Shown: in pieces, positions 1 to 8,760 of the stretch
Numbering within the stretch: the stretch's first letter is position 1
Layout of the letters: each line of letters begins with the position of its first letter
Assembly: GCF_014062315.1 (NCBI RefSeq)
Contig: NZ_JACGLT010000001.1
Span: forward strand, 310,001-374,000
DNA length: 64,000 nucleotides
Direction: 5' to 3'
Origin: Gelidibacter maritimus
Lineage (GTDB): Bacteria; Bacteroidota; Bacteroidia; Flavobacteriales; Flavobacteriaceae
Position numbers and translations under genes: made by a program
Notes under the pieces: model-generated
Databases searched by the model: none
What the model saw: the letters and a program-made list of their open reading frames with translations, nothing else
Told to the model about the DNA's origin: nothing

Positions 1-2829
1 ACAATAATTCTTATTTGGCTGTTCGCCAAAAGCATCATGTAGGCCTTCCATCTCAATTGGGTCACCAATAGGAGTGGCTGTACCATGCGTTTCAATATAA
101 CTAATATTGGATGGCGCTAAATTTGCATCCTGAAGCGCACGGTAGATAGCTTCTGATTGCCCTTCAACACTTGGAGCCGTAAAACTGCCTTTGCCACCAC
201 CATCGTTACTAATTCCGACCCCTTTTATAATGCCATAGATATGATCGCCATCCGCTTTTGCTGCTTCTAAACTTTTGAGGAGGACAACGCCACATCCATC
301 ACTAAATACAGTTCCTTTTCCATCTTTGTCAAATGATCGGCAATGGCCATCAGGACTTAACATAGAACCTTCTTGATAAAGATGACCACTACGTATTGGA
401 ACAGTCACGCTAGACCCACCGGCAATTGCTACATCACATTGTCCATTTCTAATAGCTTCAGTTGCCTGCGATATGGCAAGCAACGAAGTTGAACACGCAG
501 AATGTACACTGACAGCAGGTCCCTTTAGATTTAAGTGATAAGCAGTTCTTGTGGCGATATAATCCTTTTCGTTGAGGGTACTCGCTTGGAAATCGCCTAC
601 CTGATTCAATAATTCTGGGTTGGGCAGAATGTTATTCTTATAATAGGTATTCATGCCAGTGCCTGCATACACGCCAACACTTCCATCGTAATGTTTGGGT
701 AGGTGTCCCGATTGCTCGAGGACTTCCCAAGCCACTTCTAAAAATAGACGTTGTTGCGGATCCATGACCGAAGCAACCTTCGGATTTAATCCAAAAAATG
801 CAGGATCAAATTCTGGAGCTGATGGGATAATGCCTCGCGCTCTGACGTATAAAGGATCATTCCGTAAATCTTCAGGAATAGCACGATCTAATTCTTCAGG
901 AGAGAAAAATGAGATGGTCTCTTTTCCATTTTTAAGAACCTCCCACAATTCTTGGATGGAATTTGCTCCTGGAAATCTGCCGGCCATCCCAATAACAGCT
1001 ACATCTTTTGATATTCCGTTTTTAGTATTGTTTTTATATGTTTTTTTTGTTTTCGTACTCTTATTAGGTTCTAAATAGGCTGAGATTTCAGCAATTCTTG
1101 GAAATTGGTAGAGTTTTGTTACAGGCAATTTATAGTCGTAATCATTTAATAAAACAGCTACTAGTTTCTGTGCCAAGAGGGATGTTCCGCCCAATTCAAA
1201 AAAGTTGTCATCAATACCTATTTCCGGAATGTGCAATAAATCAACCCATACCTTGGTCAAATTTTTCTGAATTTTAGTAGTTGCTGCTTTGTATGGAGGC
1301 GCGGAATTGGGTCTGCTATATTCTGGTGCGGGTAAGCTTCTTTTGTCAATCTTACCACTTGAAGTTTTTGGAAATTCTTCAACTAATATAAAATAAGACG
1401 GCATCATGTAGTCCGGTAATATTTCAGAAACTTTCTTACGGATGTCAACAATATCTAAGTTGTCATGATTAGATTGCATATAAGCAACTAATTGCGATTG
1501 ACCGCCCAAGTGATTGGACGCAATGACAACCGTCTGGAGAATACCCGACAATGAGTTAATGGCCGATTCTATTTCTGCCAATTCAATTCTATGGCCACTA
1601 ATTTTGACCTGATCATCTTTCCGTCCAAGGAACTCTATATTTCCGTCAGGTAGGTATTTAGCAATATCACCCGTCCGATATATCCGATCATACTTACCGT
1701 CAGGAGATTTCCAACCAACAAATTTTTCATCTGTTAATTCTTGTTTGTTCAAATAACCTTCCGCTAAACACTCGCCAGCAATGCACAACTCGCCAATGTT
1801 CCCATCCGATAAGACTTGTTGTTCTGAATCAAGGATATATAAACCGGTATTACTTATAGCCTTACCAATGGATGGCAGAGTTGGCCAATCGGCAGGATTT
1901 CCGTCTAATTTTAATTCTGAAACCACATGGCATTCTGTAGGTCCATATTGGTTGTAAAGTATACAGGTTTTTAATTTAGTAAATAAATTGATGACCTGAG
2001 GTGTGATTTTAAGTTGCTCCCCAGCCGTCATTATTTCTTTTAAAGAAGAAGGGTAGTGGTTGGTGCTCATGGCAGCTTCAGCTAAGGCTTGTAGTGCTAC
2101 GAATGGCAGAAAAAGCCGGTTGACCTTCTGCTTATCTATATAATTTAAAAGCGCTACCATGTCGAGTCTTAGCATATCATTAATCAGAACTAAAGTGCCG
2201 CCGCTGCTCAATGTGGCCATGATTTCTTGAAAAGATACATCAAAGCTTAATGGTGCAAATTTCAAGGTACGATCACCATTTTTGCATATAGAATGTTTGT
2301 TTTGCCAATTAATAAGATTAATCATGGCATTTTCACCCATACAAACACCTTTTGGTTCACCGGTGGAGCCTGAAGTATAGAGAATATAGGTTATTCCTGT
2401 AGGTTTATTTTCTAATGGAGTTTTAGAACCAATAGCCTGATTGGAATCATTACTGATTATTGGCTTAAGCCCGAGAGCTGTGATATGGCTTGTATCTTGG
2501 TCAGTAGTAATACAATACGACAAGTTGGAATTGTTAATTATGGAGTCAAGCCTTTTTTTAGGATATCCAAAGTCGATTGGCAGATAGGCTTTACCAGCTT
2601 TAAGAATCGCCAGAACGGATATGACTTGATTTATACCACGTGTTGTCGGGACGCCAATAAAATTTTCATCTTTCGCATGCATTAAGATGGCGTCGTAAGC
2701 TTTAGATATTTCTGCTGCCGTTTCCCTATACGTCAGTTTATCGGTTTCTGTTAACAAACAAAGCTGATCAGGATATAATCTTGACGCCTTCTCAAATAAT
2801 TGATAAACACTGCTGGTAGGATTATGCAT
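1..2829 (-). CDS. Hybrid NRPS-PKS, N-terminal part (A-PCP-KS), runs off left edge
   Basis: The reading frame stays open from an ATG at 2829 to base 1, giving 943 residues of a longer megasynthase. Residues 1 to about 500 form an adenylation domain with core motifs YTSGSTGEPKG, YGPTE, YRTGD and SGKIDKR. Next is a carrier domain (DNFFELGGTSL, phosphopantetheine Ser about 550). Then comes a ketosynthase with active Cys about 779 (VHSACSTS) and His about 915 (THGTATPIGDP). By eye alignment to GrsA the specificity code is D-V-Q-F-M-A-Q-V-V-K, close to the published proline code DVQFIAHVVK. The protein starts with the A domain and has no condensation domain before it, so it probably loads an aminoacyl starter (predicted prolyl) that the ketosynthase extends with a malonyl-type unit. 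The product is unknown because the rest lies outside the window. Confidence 0.93.
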   Translation of the reverse strand, partial: MHNPTSSVYQLFEKASRLYPDQLCLLTETDKLTYRETAAEISKAYDAILMHAKDENFIGVPTTRGINQVISVLAILKAGKAYLPIDFGYPKKRLDSIINNSNLSYCITTDQDTSHITALGLKPIISNDSNQAIGSKTPLENKPTGITYILYTSGSTGEPKGVCMGENAMINLINWQNKHSICKNGDRTLKFAPLSFDVSFQEIMATLSSGGTLVLINDMLRLDMVALLNYIDKQKVNRLFLPFVALQALAEAAMSTNHYPSSLKEIMTAGEQLKITPQVINLFTKLKTCILYNQYGPTECHVVSELKLDGNPADWPTLPSIGKAISNTGLYILDSEQQVLSDGNIGELCIAGECLAEGYLNKQELTDEKFVGWKSPDGKYDRIYRTGDIAKYLPDGNIEFLGRKDDQVKISGHRIELAEIESAINSLSGILQTVVIASNHLGGQSQLVAYMQSNHDNLDIVDIRKKVSEILPDYMMPSYFILVEEFPKTSSGKIDKRSLPAPEYSRPNSAPPYKAATTKIQKNLTKVWVDLLHIPEIGIDDNFFELGGTSLLAQKLVAVLLNDYDYKLPVTKLYQFPRIAEISAYLEPNKSTKTKKTYKNNTKNGISKDVAVIGMAGRFPGANSIQELWEVLKNGKETISFFSPEELDRAIPEDLRNDPLYVRARGIIPSAPEFDPAFFGLNPKVASVMDPQQRLFLEVAWEVLEQSGHLPKHYDGSVGVYAGTGMNTYYKNNILPNPELLNQVGDFQASTLNEKDYIATRTAYHLNLKGPAVSVHSACSTSLLAISQATEAIRNGQCDVAIAGGSSVTVPIRSGHLYQEGSMLSPDGHCRSFDKDGKGTVFSDGCGVVLLKSLEAAKADGDHIYGIIKGVGISNDGGGKGSFTAPSVEGQSEAIYRALQDANLAPSNISYIETHGTATPIGDPIEMEGLHDAFGEQPNKNYC

Positions 2830-3027
2830 TTTGTTTCGAATTTATTGATGAAGTATTGTTAGTTATTTCTTTGGCAATTTGATGATTCGTAGGCTTGTAG
2901 TGTGTGAGAGTTAGCGCAATTCTGCAATCTCTAAGGTAACCCTTGTGTTGAGATTTAATTATACTAAATTCTAAACGAGAACATGAATTAAATTTAATGA
3001 TTATGCTAAACATAATTAAGAGAAATG

Positions 3028-3110
3028 GGATAAATTGTTTCTTTCATCGTTCAAAACCAAAAATGTGACAATTAATTATTTCGTTAGACAAAACATAGAA
3101 CAATTTATCC
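3028..3110. repeat. 12-bp inverted repeat GGATAAATTGTT / AACAATTTATCC
   Basis: GGATAAATTGTT at 3028-3039 is repeated exactly in inverse orientation at 3099-3110, with 59 bp between the arms. The right arm overlaps the TAGAACA palindrome. It could be a paired regulator site with looping, or an old element end. Confidence 0.4.
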
Positions 3111-3117
3111 TGTTCTA
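3096..3117. promoter_or_regulatory. Candidate operator TAGAACA-N8-TGTTCTA upstream of NRPS-PKS
   Basis: Two perfect 7-bp half sites are separated by 8 bp, about 270 bp upstream of the megasynthase start. On the leftward strand a weak -7-like sequence (ATGTTTTG, 3096 to 3089) abuts the palindrome, so a bound protein could block or recruit polymerase. No cognate regulator gene lies nearby in the window. This is an inference from symmetry alone. Confidence 0.4.
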
Positions 3118-3190
3118 ACTCTATCAATCCTGGTTAGACTTCAAGCTTCAGAGGTAGGGGTTTAAATATTTTAATCAAAGGATTGGGGAT

Positions 3191-4030
3191 CTATCGGCTG
3201 CCGGGTTCTGCACGCGTCTCAATTATTGATGGTTTTTTGGGAAGATTGTATAATTTAAACTTTTTTATAGGATTCATGAAATACATAAAACCAAGCATCG
3301 TCAAGAAATAAATTATTGAAAAAGCGGTAAACGTAGGGATACCACCTGTACTGGGGGAGATGGACAAGGCGTTTAGTGTGATATTAAGAGCAAACTGCAA
3401 TAATAATACGCAAATCCCACTTTTGGAATGGCCGTAAACAATGGTGCACATTCCTGCAATTCCTAACATAAAAATACCCAAAGACAATATTGGTATGCCT
3501 GGTAGGACACCTTCGCCATGAATGACGACTGGAATCCACCATAAAGTCCATACAAACCCAACAATTTGACTGGCATAAAACGGCTTGACTCTTTTTGATA
3601 ATTCGCGAATACAATAACTGACCCAAACAACTTCACCAAGGAAGGCCCATACAAATAAAGCCACAATTCCGCGAAAAGTTAAAACTCCGAAATTTGTTTT
3701 TAAAAATAATGAGTAATCGCCTGTTGTGTATAATCCTTTAAGAAACAAGGTAATTCCACCTACAACAAATGCAAACATTAAGCTAAACAAATACCATTTA
3801 GGATGCACCTTCCAATTTAACATTGGTTTGAAGATATCCATAACACCCTGAATACCCCTGGTATATTGGACTAAAATAATTAAGAATAGTAAGAGGATGC
3901 AAAAACGTCCATTGGTATACACAAATCTTGGAAAAAGTCCTTGTACTCTAGCATAGACAAAAAGCGCACTAACTATTGGTCCAAGAGCTAAAAATACCCA
4001 AATCTCATTTCTTTTTATAAAATCGCCCAT
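3191..4030 (-). CDS. Degenerate CPBP-like integral membrane protein
   Basis: A 279-residue protein with about seven or eight hydrophobic segments. The stretch FLGEVVWVSYCIREL (E133) lies where CPBP intramembrane proteases carry EExxxR, and FVWTLWWIP (about 158-166) lies where they carry FxxxH. The second Glu is Val and the His is Trp, so the usual metal-binding set is incomplete and the protein may be a non-catalytic CPBP relative. It lies between the megasynthase and a methyltransferase gene on the same strand, so it may belong to the natural-product locus (immunity or transport), but this is only positional. The C-terminal residues ETRAEPGSR are encoded by a locally GC-rich stretch unlike the rest of the gene. 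Confidence 0.7.
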   Translation of the reverse strand: MGDFIKRNEIWVFLALGPIVSALFVYARVQGLFPRFVYTNGRFCILLLFLIILVQYTRGIQGVMDIFKPMLNWKVHPKWYLFSLMFAFVVGGITLFLKGLYTTGDYSLFLKTNFGVLTFRGIVALFVWAFLGEVVWVSYCIRELSKRVKPFYASQIVGFVWTLWWIPVVIHGEGVLPGIPILSLGIFMLGIAGMCTIVYGHSKSGICVLLLQFALNITLNALSISPSTGGIPTFTAFSIIYFLTMLGFMYFMNPIKKFKLYNLPKKPSIIETRAEPGSR

Positions 4031-4118
4031 AGTTTTAAATAGTTTTTCTGTTTAACCTTTTCGGAATTGTGGCCACACACGCTTATCTCATTTTAAAATT
4101 AGTTCTTATGATTAATAT

Positions 4119-4982
4119 TCATGAACTTTTAGCGCCAACGAAAGTTTGTTTGTCAGTAGCTTTAAACCATACTTTCTGTGAAAAATGCCATATATTAAAG
4201 CCGGCATTCTTAAAGAGATGAGGATAGTTATGCGAAAACGAAGGTTCGTGGCCGTAGAGTTCTGAATTCGGGTTTGTTTCAAAATTATGATCGGCACCGT
4301 TGGGTTCAATAGCAATAAACATGGTTGGTCCCAAATTGTATATGGTGTTAAGTAGTTCTTGTAACTGAGACTCTTTAAAATACTCCAAAACACCCCTGGA
4401 TGTCACAAAAACGGTTTTATCATGGCCATTGGTTTGAATCCAATCAAACGCATCAGAAGCAATAAAATTGAGCCTTTTGTTATCTTTATATTTTTTATTA
4501 TTTAATGCGATTTGGTCTTGGCAGAGATCGATACCGATAAAACGATTGATATTGGGAAACTCTGAACTTAAATAATTTAGAACATCGCCATTTCCAGTTC
4601 CAATCTCCACTATGGTGTCAAATTCCTCTGGATGATTTGATAATTCACTTTTTAGCAGTTCAAAAATAAATGTACAATGCGGCAGGAAATCTGTATTAAA
4701 AGTATCTTTTAATTCAGAAAATAAATCTGTGGCGGACTGATTTATCCAAAAATTACGATTTTGCTCAGCTATAACATCATAATCTTGAATTTTGTCAAGT
4801 TTTTGAATGAGCGCAGCACGCATTAACCTTTCTGAGATACTCAGGTTTTTTTTATTTCTGTGTACGAGCGCTATTCTATTTGCGGAAAGCTCCCGCGCCT
4901 TTTCAGGCCTAAAAAAAACGAGAGCATTACCTAATGTGCCTGAAACAATTTGATAGAGAACGAGCTTTAACTTTGTGCTCAT
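4119..4982 (-). CDS. Class I SAM-dependent methyltransferase
   Basis: A 287-residue protein. Residues about 110-200 form a Rossmann-type methyltransferase core with motif I VEIGTGNGDVL, the acidic loop FIGIDLCQDQ and the motif II region NFIASDAFDW. The first about 100 residues are basic and helical and may orient the substrate. The substrate cannot be read from the sequence. The gene runs in the same direction as the CPBP-like and megasynthase genes, which would fit a tailoring role, but an unrelated function is equally possible. Confidence 0.75.
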   Translation of the reverse strand: MSTKLKLVLYQIVSGTLGNALVFFRPEKARELSANRIALVHRNKKNLSISERLMRAALIQKLDKIQDYDVIAEQNRNFWINQSATDLFSELKDTFNTDFLPHCTFIFELLKSELSNHPEEFDTIVEIGTGNGDVLNYLSSEFPNINRFIGIDLCQDQIALNNKKYKDNKRLNFIASDAFDWIQTNGHDKTVFVTSRGVLEYFKESQLQELLNTIYNLGPTMFIAIEPNGADHNFETNPNSELYGHEPSFSHNYPHLFKNAGFNIWHFSQKVWFKATDKQTFVGAKSS

Positions 4983-5139
4983 AAGGCGCTATGTGCTAGT
5001 GTTTTGTGTTGTTTTTATGGTAGAGAAATAGAGTATAAAGATAAACTAATTGTTGAAAAAATTTATTTTTTTTATTTTTATATTTGAAAAAATAAAATTC
5101 AATACTTACGATTACGAAGGCTCTTAGGCTCTGAGAAAA

Positions 5140-5724
5140 TTAATTTTTCTTTTGAACCCTGAAAAATAATTCCATTCCGGACCTTGATGGATGCGAATTA
5201 TAAGCCGGTTCCATCAATTGGATTTCGAAATAAGGTTCGAAATACTCTAAATATTCTGTTTTATTACCACCAAAGGGTGGTTTATCAGTATTTAAAGGGA
5301 CGTTAAAGAGCAGGCCTACAAGTCTTCCGGTGCTATACAGCAATTCAAAAGCTTTTTTAACATATGTCGGTCTTAGATGAGGATTTAGGGCGCAGAAAAA
5401 AGTTTGTTCAATTAGGATATCAAATGACATTTCTAAATCAAAAAAATTTTTGTGAATAAGATGTGAGGAAGGAAACGAGGATACCCGTTGCTTGATATTA
5501 TTTAAGGCTGTTTTGGAGAGGTCCACGACATAAACGTTTTTGAATCCTTGATGGTGCAGATATTCGGCTTCATAGGAATTACCACCACCTGGAATCAAAA
5601 TCTTCAAGTCTTTATTGGTCAACTGATCAAAATAATTCTTGAGGGGCGGTGAGATTTCTCCCAAATCCCAACCCATTTCTTTATTTTTATAACGCGTGTC
5701 CCAATAGTGTTCTGACAAATCCAT
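5140..5724 (-). CDS. TPMT-family SAM-dependent methyltransferase
   Basis: A 194-residue protein of the thiopurine S-methyltransferase superfamily. It opens with the family signature WDTRYKNKEMGWDLGE, where the Trp-rich N-terminus closes over the cofactor, followed by motif I ILIPGGGNSYEAEYL and VYVVDLS. FFDL and FFCALNPHLR match the later family motifs, and the length is normal for bacterial members. Bacterial relatives methylate small thiols or detoxify metalloids such as selenium and tellurium. The actual substrate here is not known. Confidence 0.82.
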   Translation of the reverse strand: MDLSEHYWDTRYKNKEMGWDLGEISPPLKNYFDQLTNKDLKILIPGGGNSYEAEYLHHQGFKNVYVVDLSKTALNNIKQRVSSFPSSHLIHKNFFDLEMSFDILIEQTFFCALNPHLRPTYVKKAFELLYSTGRLVGLLFNVPLNTDKPPFGGNKTEYLEYFEPYFEIQLMEPAYNSHPSRSGMELFFRVQKKN

Positions 5725-5963
5725 TTAAATATTAATTTAAAACATTAAAACTGATCTTTAAATGTATGCTTTTTCAATCAATATTCTATTCATGCCCAGT
5801 GCTGTAATTAGCTATTTTTTAGTTTGTGGAAGATTACTTCATTATCGGTTGTCTTGCACCAAAGAATCTCATAGGAAATAAACTAAATAAAATTTTATTA
5901 GCGTAGTTTTTAGTTTTAGCTAATAGTTGTCTTAATATTGGTTAACTTTCAAAATAATTTTTT

Positions 5964-7019
5964 ATGTCAAAACAGATCAACAAGGAAGAAGGTTTGAGTT
6001 ATACGAGAAAGGTATGGATTGCAGGATTGATATTTGCATTGATTACGGTAATTCTTCTCATATTTGAAGCTACATTTAACATTGTGATGTTGGTGTTGGC
6101 CGGTGCATTAATTGCTTGCTATTTCCGCGGAATCAGCGCCTTTTTAAAACGTCGATACCATCTCAATGGAAAGCTTTCAATGGCGATTTCCGTATTTGGA
6201 TCATTTTTAATTTTTGGCGGCATGATGTATCTGGTGGGTGCTACAATTTGGAGCCAAACCGTTTCTTTGAAAGAGTCCCTCCCGGAATTGACGGAAAGTC
6301 TTAAGAATTTTCTTGAAGAAAGTGACGTTGGTAAGGATGTATTGGCTTGGGCAAACGAAATCAAATCTTCAAAAGAGTTTTCCAATTTTATTTCGACATT
6401 TTTTCTAACCACCTTTGGCAGTATTGCCAATATTTATATCATTATTTTAACTGGAATATTTTTAACCATCGCCCCGCGCCTTTATGTCAATGGAATTACG
6501 GAACTTGTACCGCCTCCGCATCGCCAACGAGCTAAGGAAGTTTTAAATAATTTAGGAACAAGTCTTACCAAATGGCTTGCTGGAAAATTTATTGCCATGC
6601 TTGCCGTATTTATATTGACGGCTATTGGTTTATTGATATTTGATGTTAAGCATTGGTTGACTTTATCAATCCTTGCGGGGTTATTAAATTTCATCCCCAA
6701 TTTTGGGCCTCTAATTTCAGCGATTCCAGCGTTGCTTGTTGGGCTTTCACAAGACCTTAATCTGGCGATCATTATTGGTGTTATGTATCTTGCCATTCAA
6801 CTTTTTGAAAGCAGTTTTATTACTCCAAAGGCTCAATATCATTTAATTCGTATTCCTCCAGCACTCATCATACTGGCCCAAATTTTTGTTGGGGCTCTAA
6901 CGGGACTCTTAGGGGTGATTTTTGCCACCCCATTAATGCTTATAATTATTATCCTGGTACAGGAACTTTATATAACCCCAATGAACAAGAAATATGAAGT
7001 TTCCAGAAACCAGAATTAA
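5964..7019 (+). CDS. AI-2E/PerM-family transporter
   Basis: A 351-residue polytopic membrane protein with about eight hydrophobic helices. The diagnostic C-terminal signature is present: FIPNFGPLISAIPALLVGL, then FITPKAQYHLIRIPPALII and GLLGVIFATPLM. Family members include the TqsA exporter and Na+(Li+)/H+ antiporters, and substrate cannot be predicted from the family alone. It is a single gene facing away from the methyltransferase gene and towards the thioredoxin gene. Confidence 0.88.
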   Translation: MSKQINKEEGLSYTRKVWIAGLIFALITVILLIFEATFNIVMLVLAGALIACYFRGISAFLKRRYHLNGKLSMAISVFGSFLIFGGMMYLVGATIWSQTVSLKESLPELTESLKNFLEESDVGKDVLAWANEIKSSKEFSNFISTFFLTTFGSIANIYIIILTGIFLTIAPRLYVNGITELVPPPHRQRAKEVLNNLGTSLTKWLAGKFIAMLAVFILTAIGLLIFDVKHWLTLSILAGLLNFIPNFGPLISAIPALLVGLSQDLNLAIIIGVMYLAIQLFESSFITPKAQYHLIRIPPALIILAQIFVGALTGLLGVIFATPLMLIIIILVQELYITPMNKKYEVSRNQN

Positions 7020-7048
7020 AATGTCGAACCAAAGCCCGTTTTAACGAC

Positions 7049-7345
7049 TTAATTGCTCGTATTGATGATGTTTATAATCTCATCTCTTTGAAGGACCCCG
7101 GATTGTCTCCAAACTTGTTTCCCATTTTTAAATAGTATCATGGTTGGAACACCACGTACTTGATATTTAGCCGCCAATGGCTGATTTTTATCAACATCTA
7201 TCTTTATAATGGAGACTCCATCGCCTAAACTATCCTTGACCTCTTTTAAAATTGGTGCCAACATTTTACATGGACCGCACCAATCTGCAAAGAAATCGAC
7301 TAAAACAGGTTTGTCTTGGTTTATTATTTCTGAAAATTTGCTCAT
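7049..7345 (-). CDS. trxA: Thioredoxin
   Basis: A 98-residue single-domain thioredoxin without signal peptide, so cytoplasmic. The active site is WCGPCK (Cys23, Cys26), followed by the cis-Pro motif RGVPTMILF and a C-terminal GVLQRDEI helix. It is 12 bp downstream of the heme-type lipoprotein gene on the same strand and may be cotranscribed with it. The location near the persulfide and metal genes fits a thiol redox role, but it may be a general thioredoxin. Confidence 0.93.
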   Translation of the reverse strand: MSKFSEIINQDKPVLVDFFADWCGPCKMLAPILKEVKDSLGDGVSIIKIDVDKNQPLAAKYQVRGVPTMILFKNGKQVWRQSGVLQRDEIINIINTSN

Positions 7346-7357
7346 TATTTAAAAATT

Positions 7358-7987
7358 TTAATTATCAAAAGTGACTTTCCAAATGCCTCTTACCTCATTA
7401 AGATCATAGCCTAAGGCTTTATCTTCTGGATATAGCACGGTCAATTTTTTAAGTGTAGGAGATTCAATGTTTTTCGGTTTCCCGTGACATTGCATACACA
7501 TAGGATTTGTTAGAATCGGGAAGTATATCTGTACACCGGCATCGGATGTTTTGACCATTGGCTCTGGAGCGTCCTGGCTTGCAATACTTTTCTTATAGGT
7601 TTCTATAACTTCCAATTCCTCAGTATTGGCTTGATTGTTCTGATTTCTTGGCTTATCAGAAACACGTTTCAATTGTACATTATGCACAACCGCCATACTA
7701 TCTGTCAATGGATACGCCTTTTCATTACAAAATGACAAGGCTCCTATGGTGCCGTCCTTCTTGATGGCCTGCATAAGGTTTTTTCCTAAAACAGCTTGTG
7801 CGCTCAAAGCATACTGCACACCTCGTTCAGCATAGATCGTAGTGTCAATAATTTTTGACGATGCTGTTTTTTCTTGATGGGACTGATGGTCTACTTTTTC
7901 CTCTACTGAAATACTCTTGGTTTTTTTACCATCATTACAGCTGTAAAAAGATATGAATGCGATAATGGCGAAAGCTAAGTTTTTCAT
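7358..7987 (-). CDS. DUF3365 (Tll0287-like) heme-binding lipoprotein
   Basis: Starting at the ATG at 7987 gives 209 residues with an N-terminal lipoprotein signal (MKNLAFAIIAFISFYSC, lipidation Cys17). An upstream in-frame start would put charged residues before the signal, so 7987 is preferred. The C-terminal half contains a CxxCH heme c-attachment motif (CMQCH) preceded by YFPILTNPM, as in the Tll0287-like DUF3365 family of periplasmic heme proteins. The likely role is redox sensing or electron transfer in the periplasm. It lies upstream of thioredoxin on the same strand. Confidence 0.82.
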   Translation of the reverse strand: MKNLAFAIIAFISFYSCNDGKKTKSISVEEKVDHQSHQEKTASSKIIDTTIYAERGVQYALSAQAVLGKNLMQAIKKDGTIGALSFCNEKAYPLTDSMAVVHNVQLKRVSDKPRNQNNQANTEELEVIETYKKSIASQDAPEPMVKTSDAGVQIYFPILTNPMCMQCHGKPKNIESPTLKKLTVLYPEDKALGYDLNEVRGIWKVTFDN

Positions 7988-8168
7988 TCTTATATGTTTT
8001 GAAGTGAAACTCAATTTTTTATAATAGCGAAGCTATGAATTCAAAATTGTAGGTTAAACTAATTCAGTTTTTCAGTGGTATACTGAGATTAATAACTCAT
8101 GGCTTTATGTCGAGACATCAAGAAATTGTTCTTTTTTCATACTTCGATCACTCTGCCTTGGGGGTAAT

Positions 8169-8438
8169 TTAATTAGAAAGCTTACCGGTAGCGCAACTTA
8201 CAAAGGATTTTGCCTTTGAGCTTAAAGAATTGCTGTCATCTACCGATGGATAGCCAAGCTGTTTTAATTTTTCTTTGACTTTGCCCGCGTCAGATTCATT
8301 CAAATAACTGAAAGATACCTTGCTTTCCTCTACATCTACTTGTAGATTACTAATATTTGGGATATTTGAAAGTTTGGTGGTAATCGTGTTGACACAACCG
8401 CCACATTTAAGATTTTGTACAACTATTGAAGTATTCAT
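8169..8438 (-). CDS. Heavy-metal-associated (HMA) domain protein
   Basis: An 89-residue protein. Residues 1-68 form a ferredoxin-like HMA domain with the metal motif KCGGCV (Cys12, Cys15), and the rest is a short tail with one more Cys (SFVSCATGK). It resembles copper chaperones of the CopZ/Atx1 type. No copper ATPase is adjacent in the window. The intergenic DNA upstream carries a hairpin repeat and an imperfect palindrome at 8602-8617. Confidence 0.85.
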   Translation of the reverse strand: MNTSIVVQNLKCGGCVNTITTKLSNIPNISNLQVDVEESKVSFSYLNESDAGKVKEKLKQLGYPSVDDSNSLSSKAKSFVSCATGKLSN

Positions 8439-8760
8439 TTTTTTTGTTTTATTTACCCACTAACGGGTTTTGTTATTGATATAATTTGCCGAGGTCTTGC
8501 CTCGCTGTATTTGTATTTGCCTGACTTTCCATGGACAGAGGGCATTAAAAATTATAGATATTGCATAAAAAAACCAAACGGCGTTTAGCCTAAATATGTG
8601 GGTAAACCGTGTTTGATTTTGTGAAATTGTGCGTCATGGCTTCGTTCTTATTCAACTATAATAATAAGTAAATAAACTTTTACCCCGAAATTATTAATAC
8701 CTCCTAGACTTCTACGTCCATGACGGCCAGACAAGATCCAGAGTCATTTATGGTGATCTT
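8439..8760. other. Intergenic region between cstB-like and HMA genes
   Basis: No gene is seen. The region contains a copy of a dispersed hairpin repeat at about 8454-8506 and the imperfect palindrome GTAAACCGTGTTTGAT at 8602-8617, which also occurs (14 of 16 bases) upstream of the Crp gene at 11888. Confidence 0.5.
8454..8506. repeat. Dispersed intergenic hairpin repeat, copy A
   Basis: The block CCCACTAACGGGTTTT is followed about 23 bp later by CGAGGTCTTGCCTCG. Both blocks have inverted-repeat character, and related blocks occur in the same order at about 25493-25533 (copy C). Confidence 0.4.

Larger units (their letters stand above)
2830..3190. other. Intergenic region upstream of the NRPS-PKS gene
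   Basis: No convincing gene is present. The region holds a perfect inverted repeat TAGAACA-N8-TGTTCTA (3096-3117) and an overlapping 12-bp inverted repeat pair (3028-3039 with 3099-3110), both listed separately. It probably contains the promoter of the leftward megasynthase gene. Confidence 0.6.

Noticed and set aside
2822-3013. 63-codon leftward open frame overlapping the NRPS-PKS start
   Set aside because: It overlaps the megasynthase start codon, has no motif, and lies in the presumed leader.
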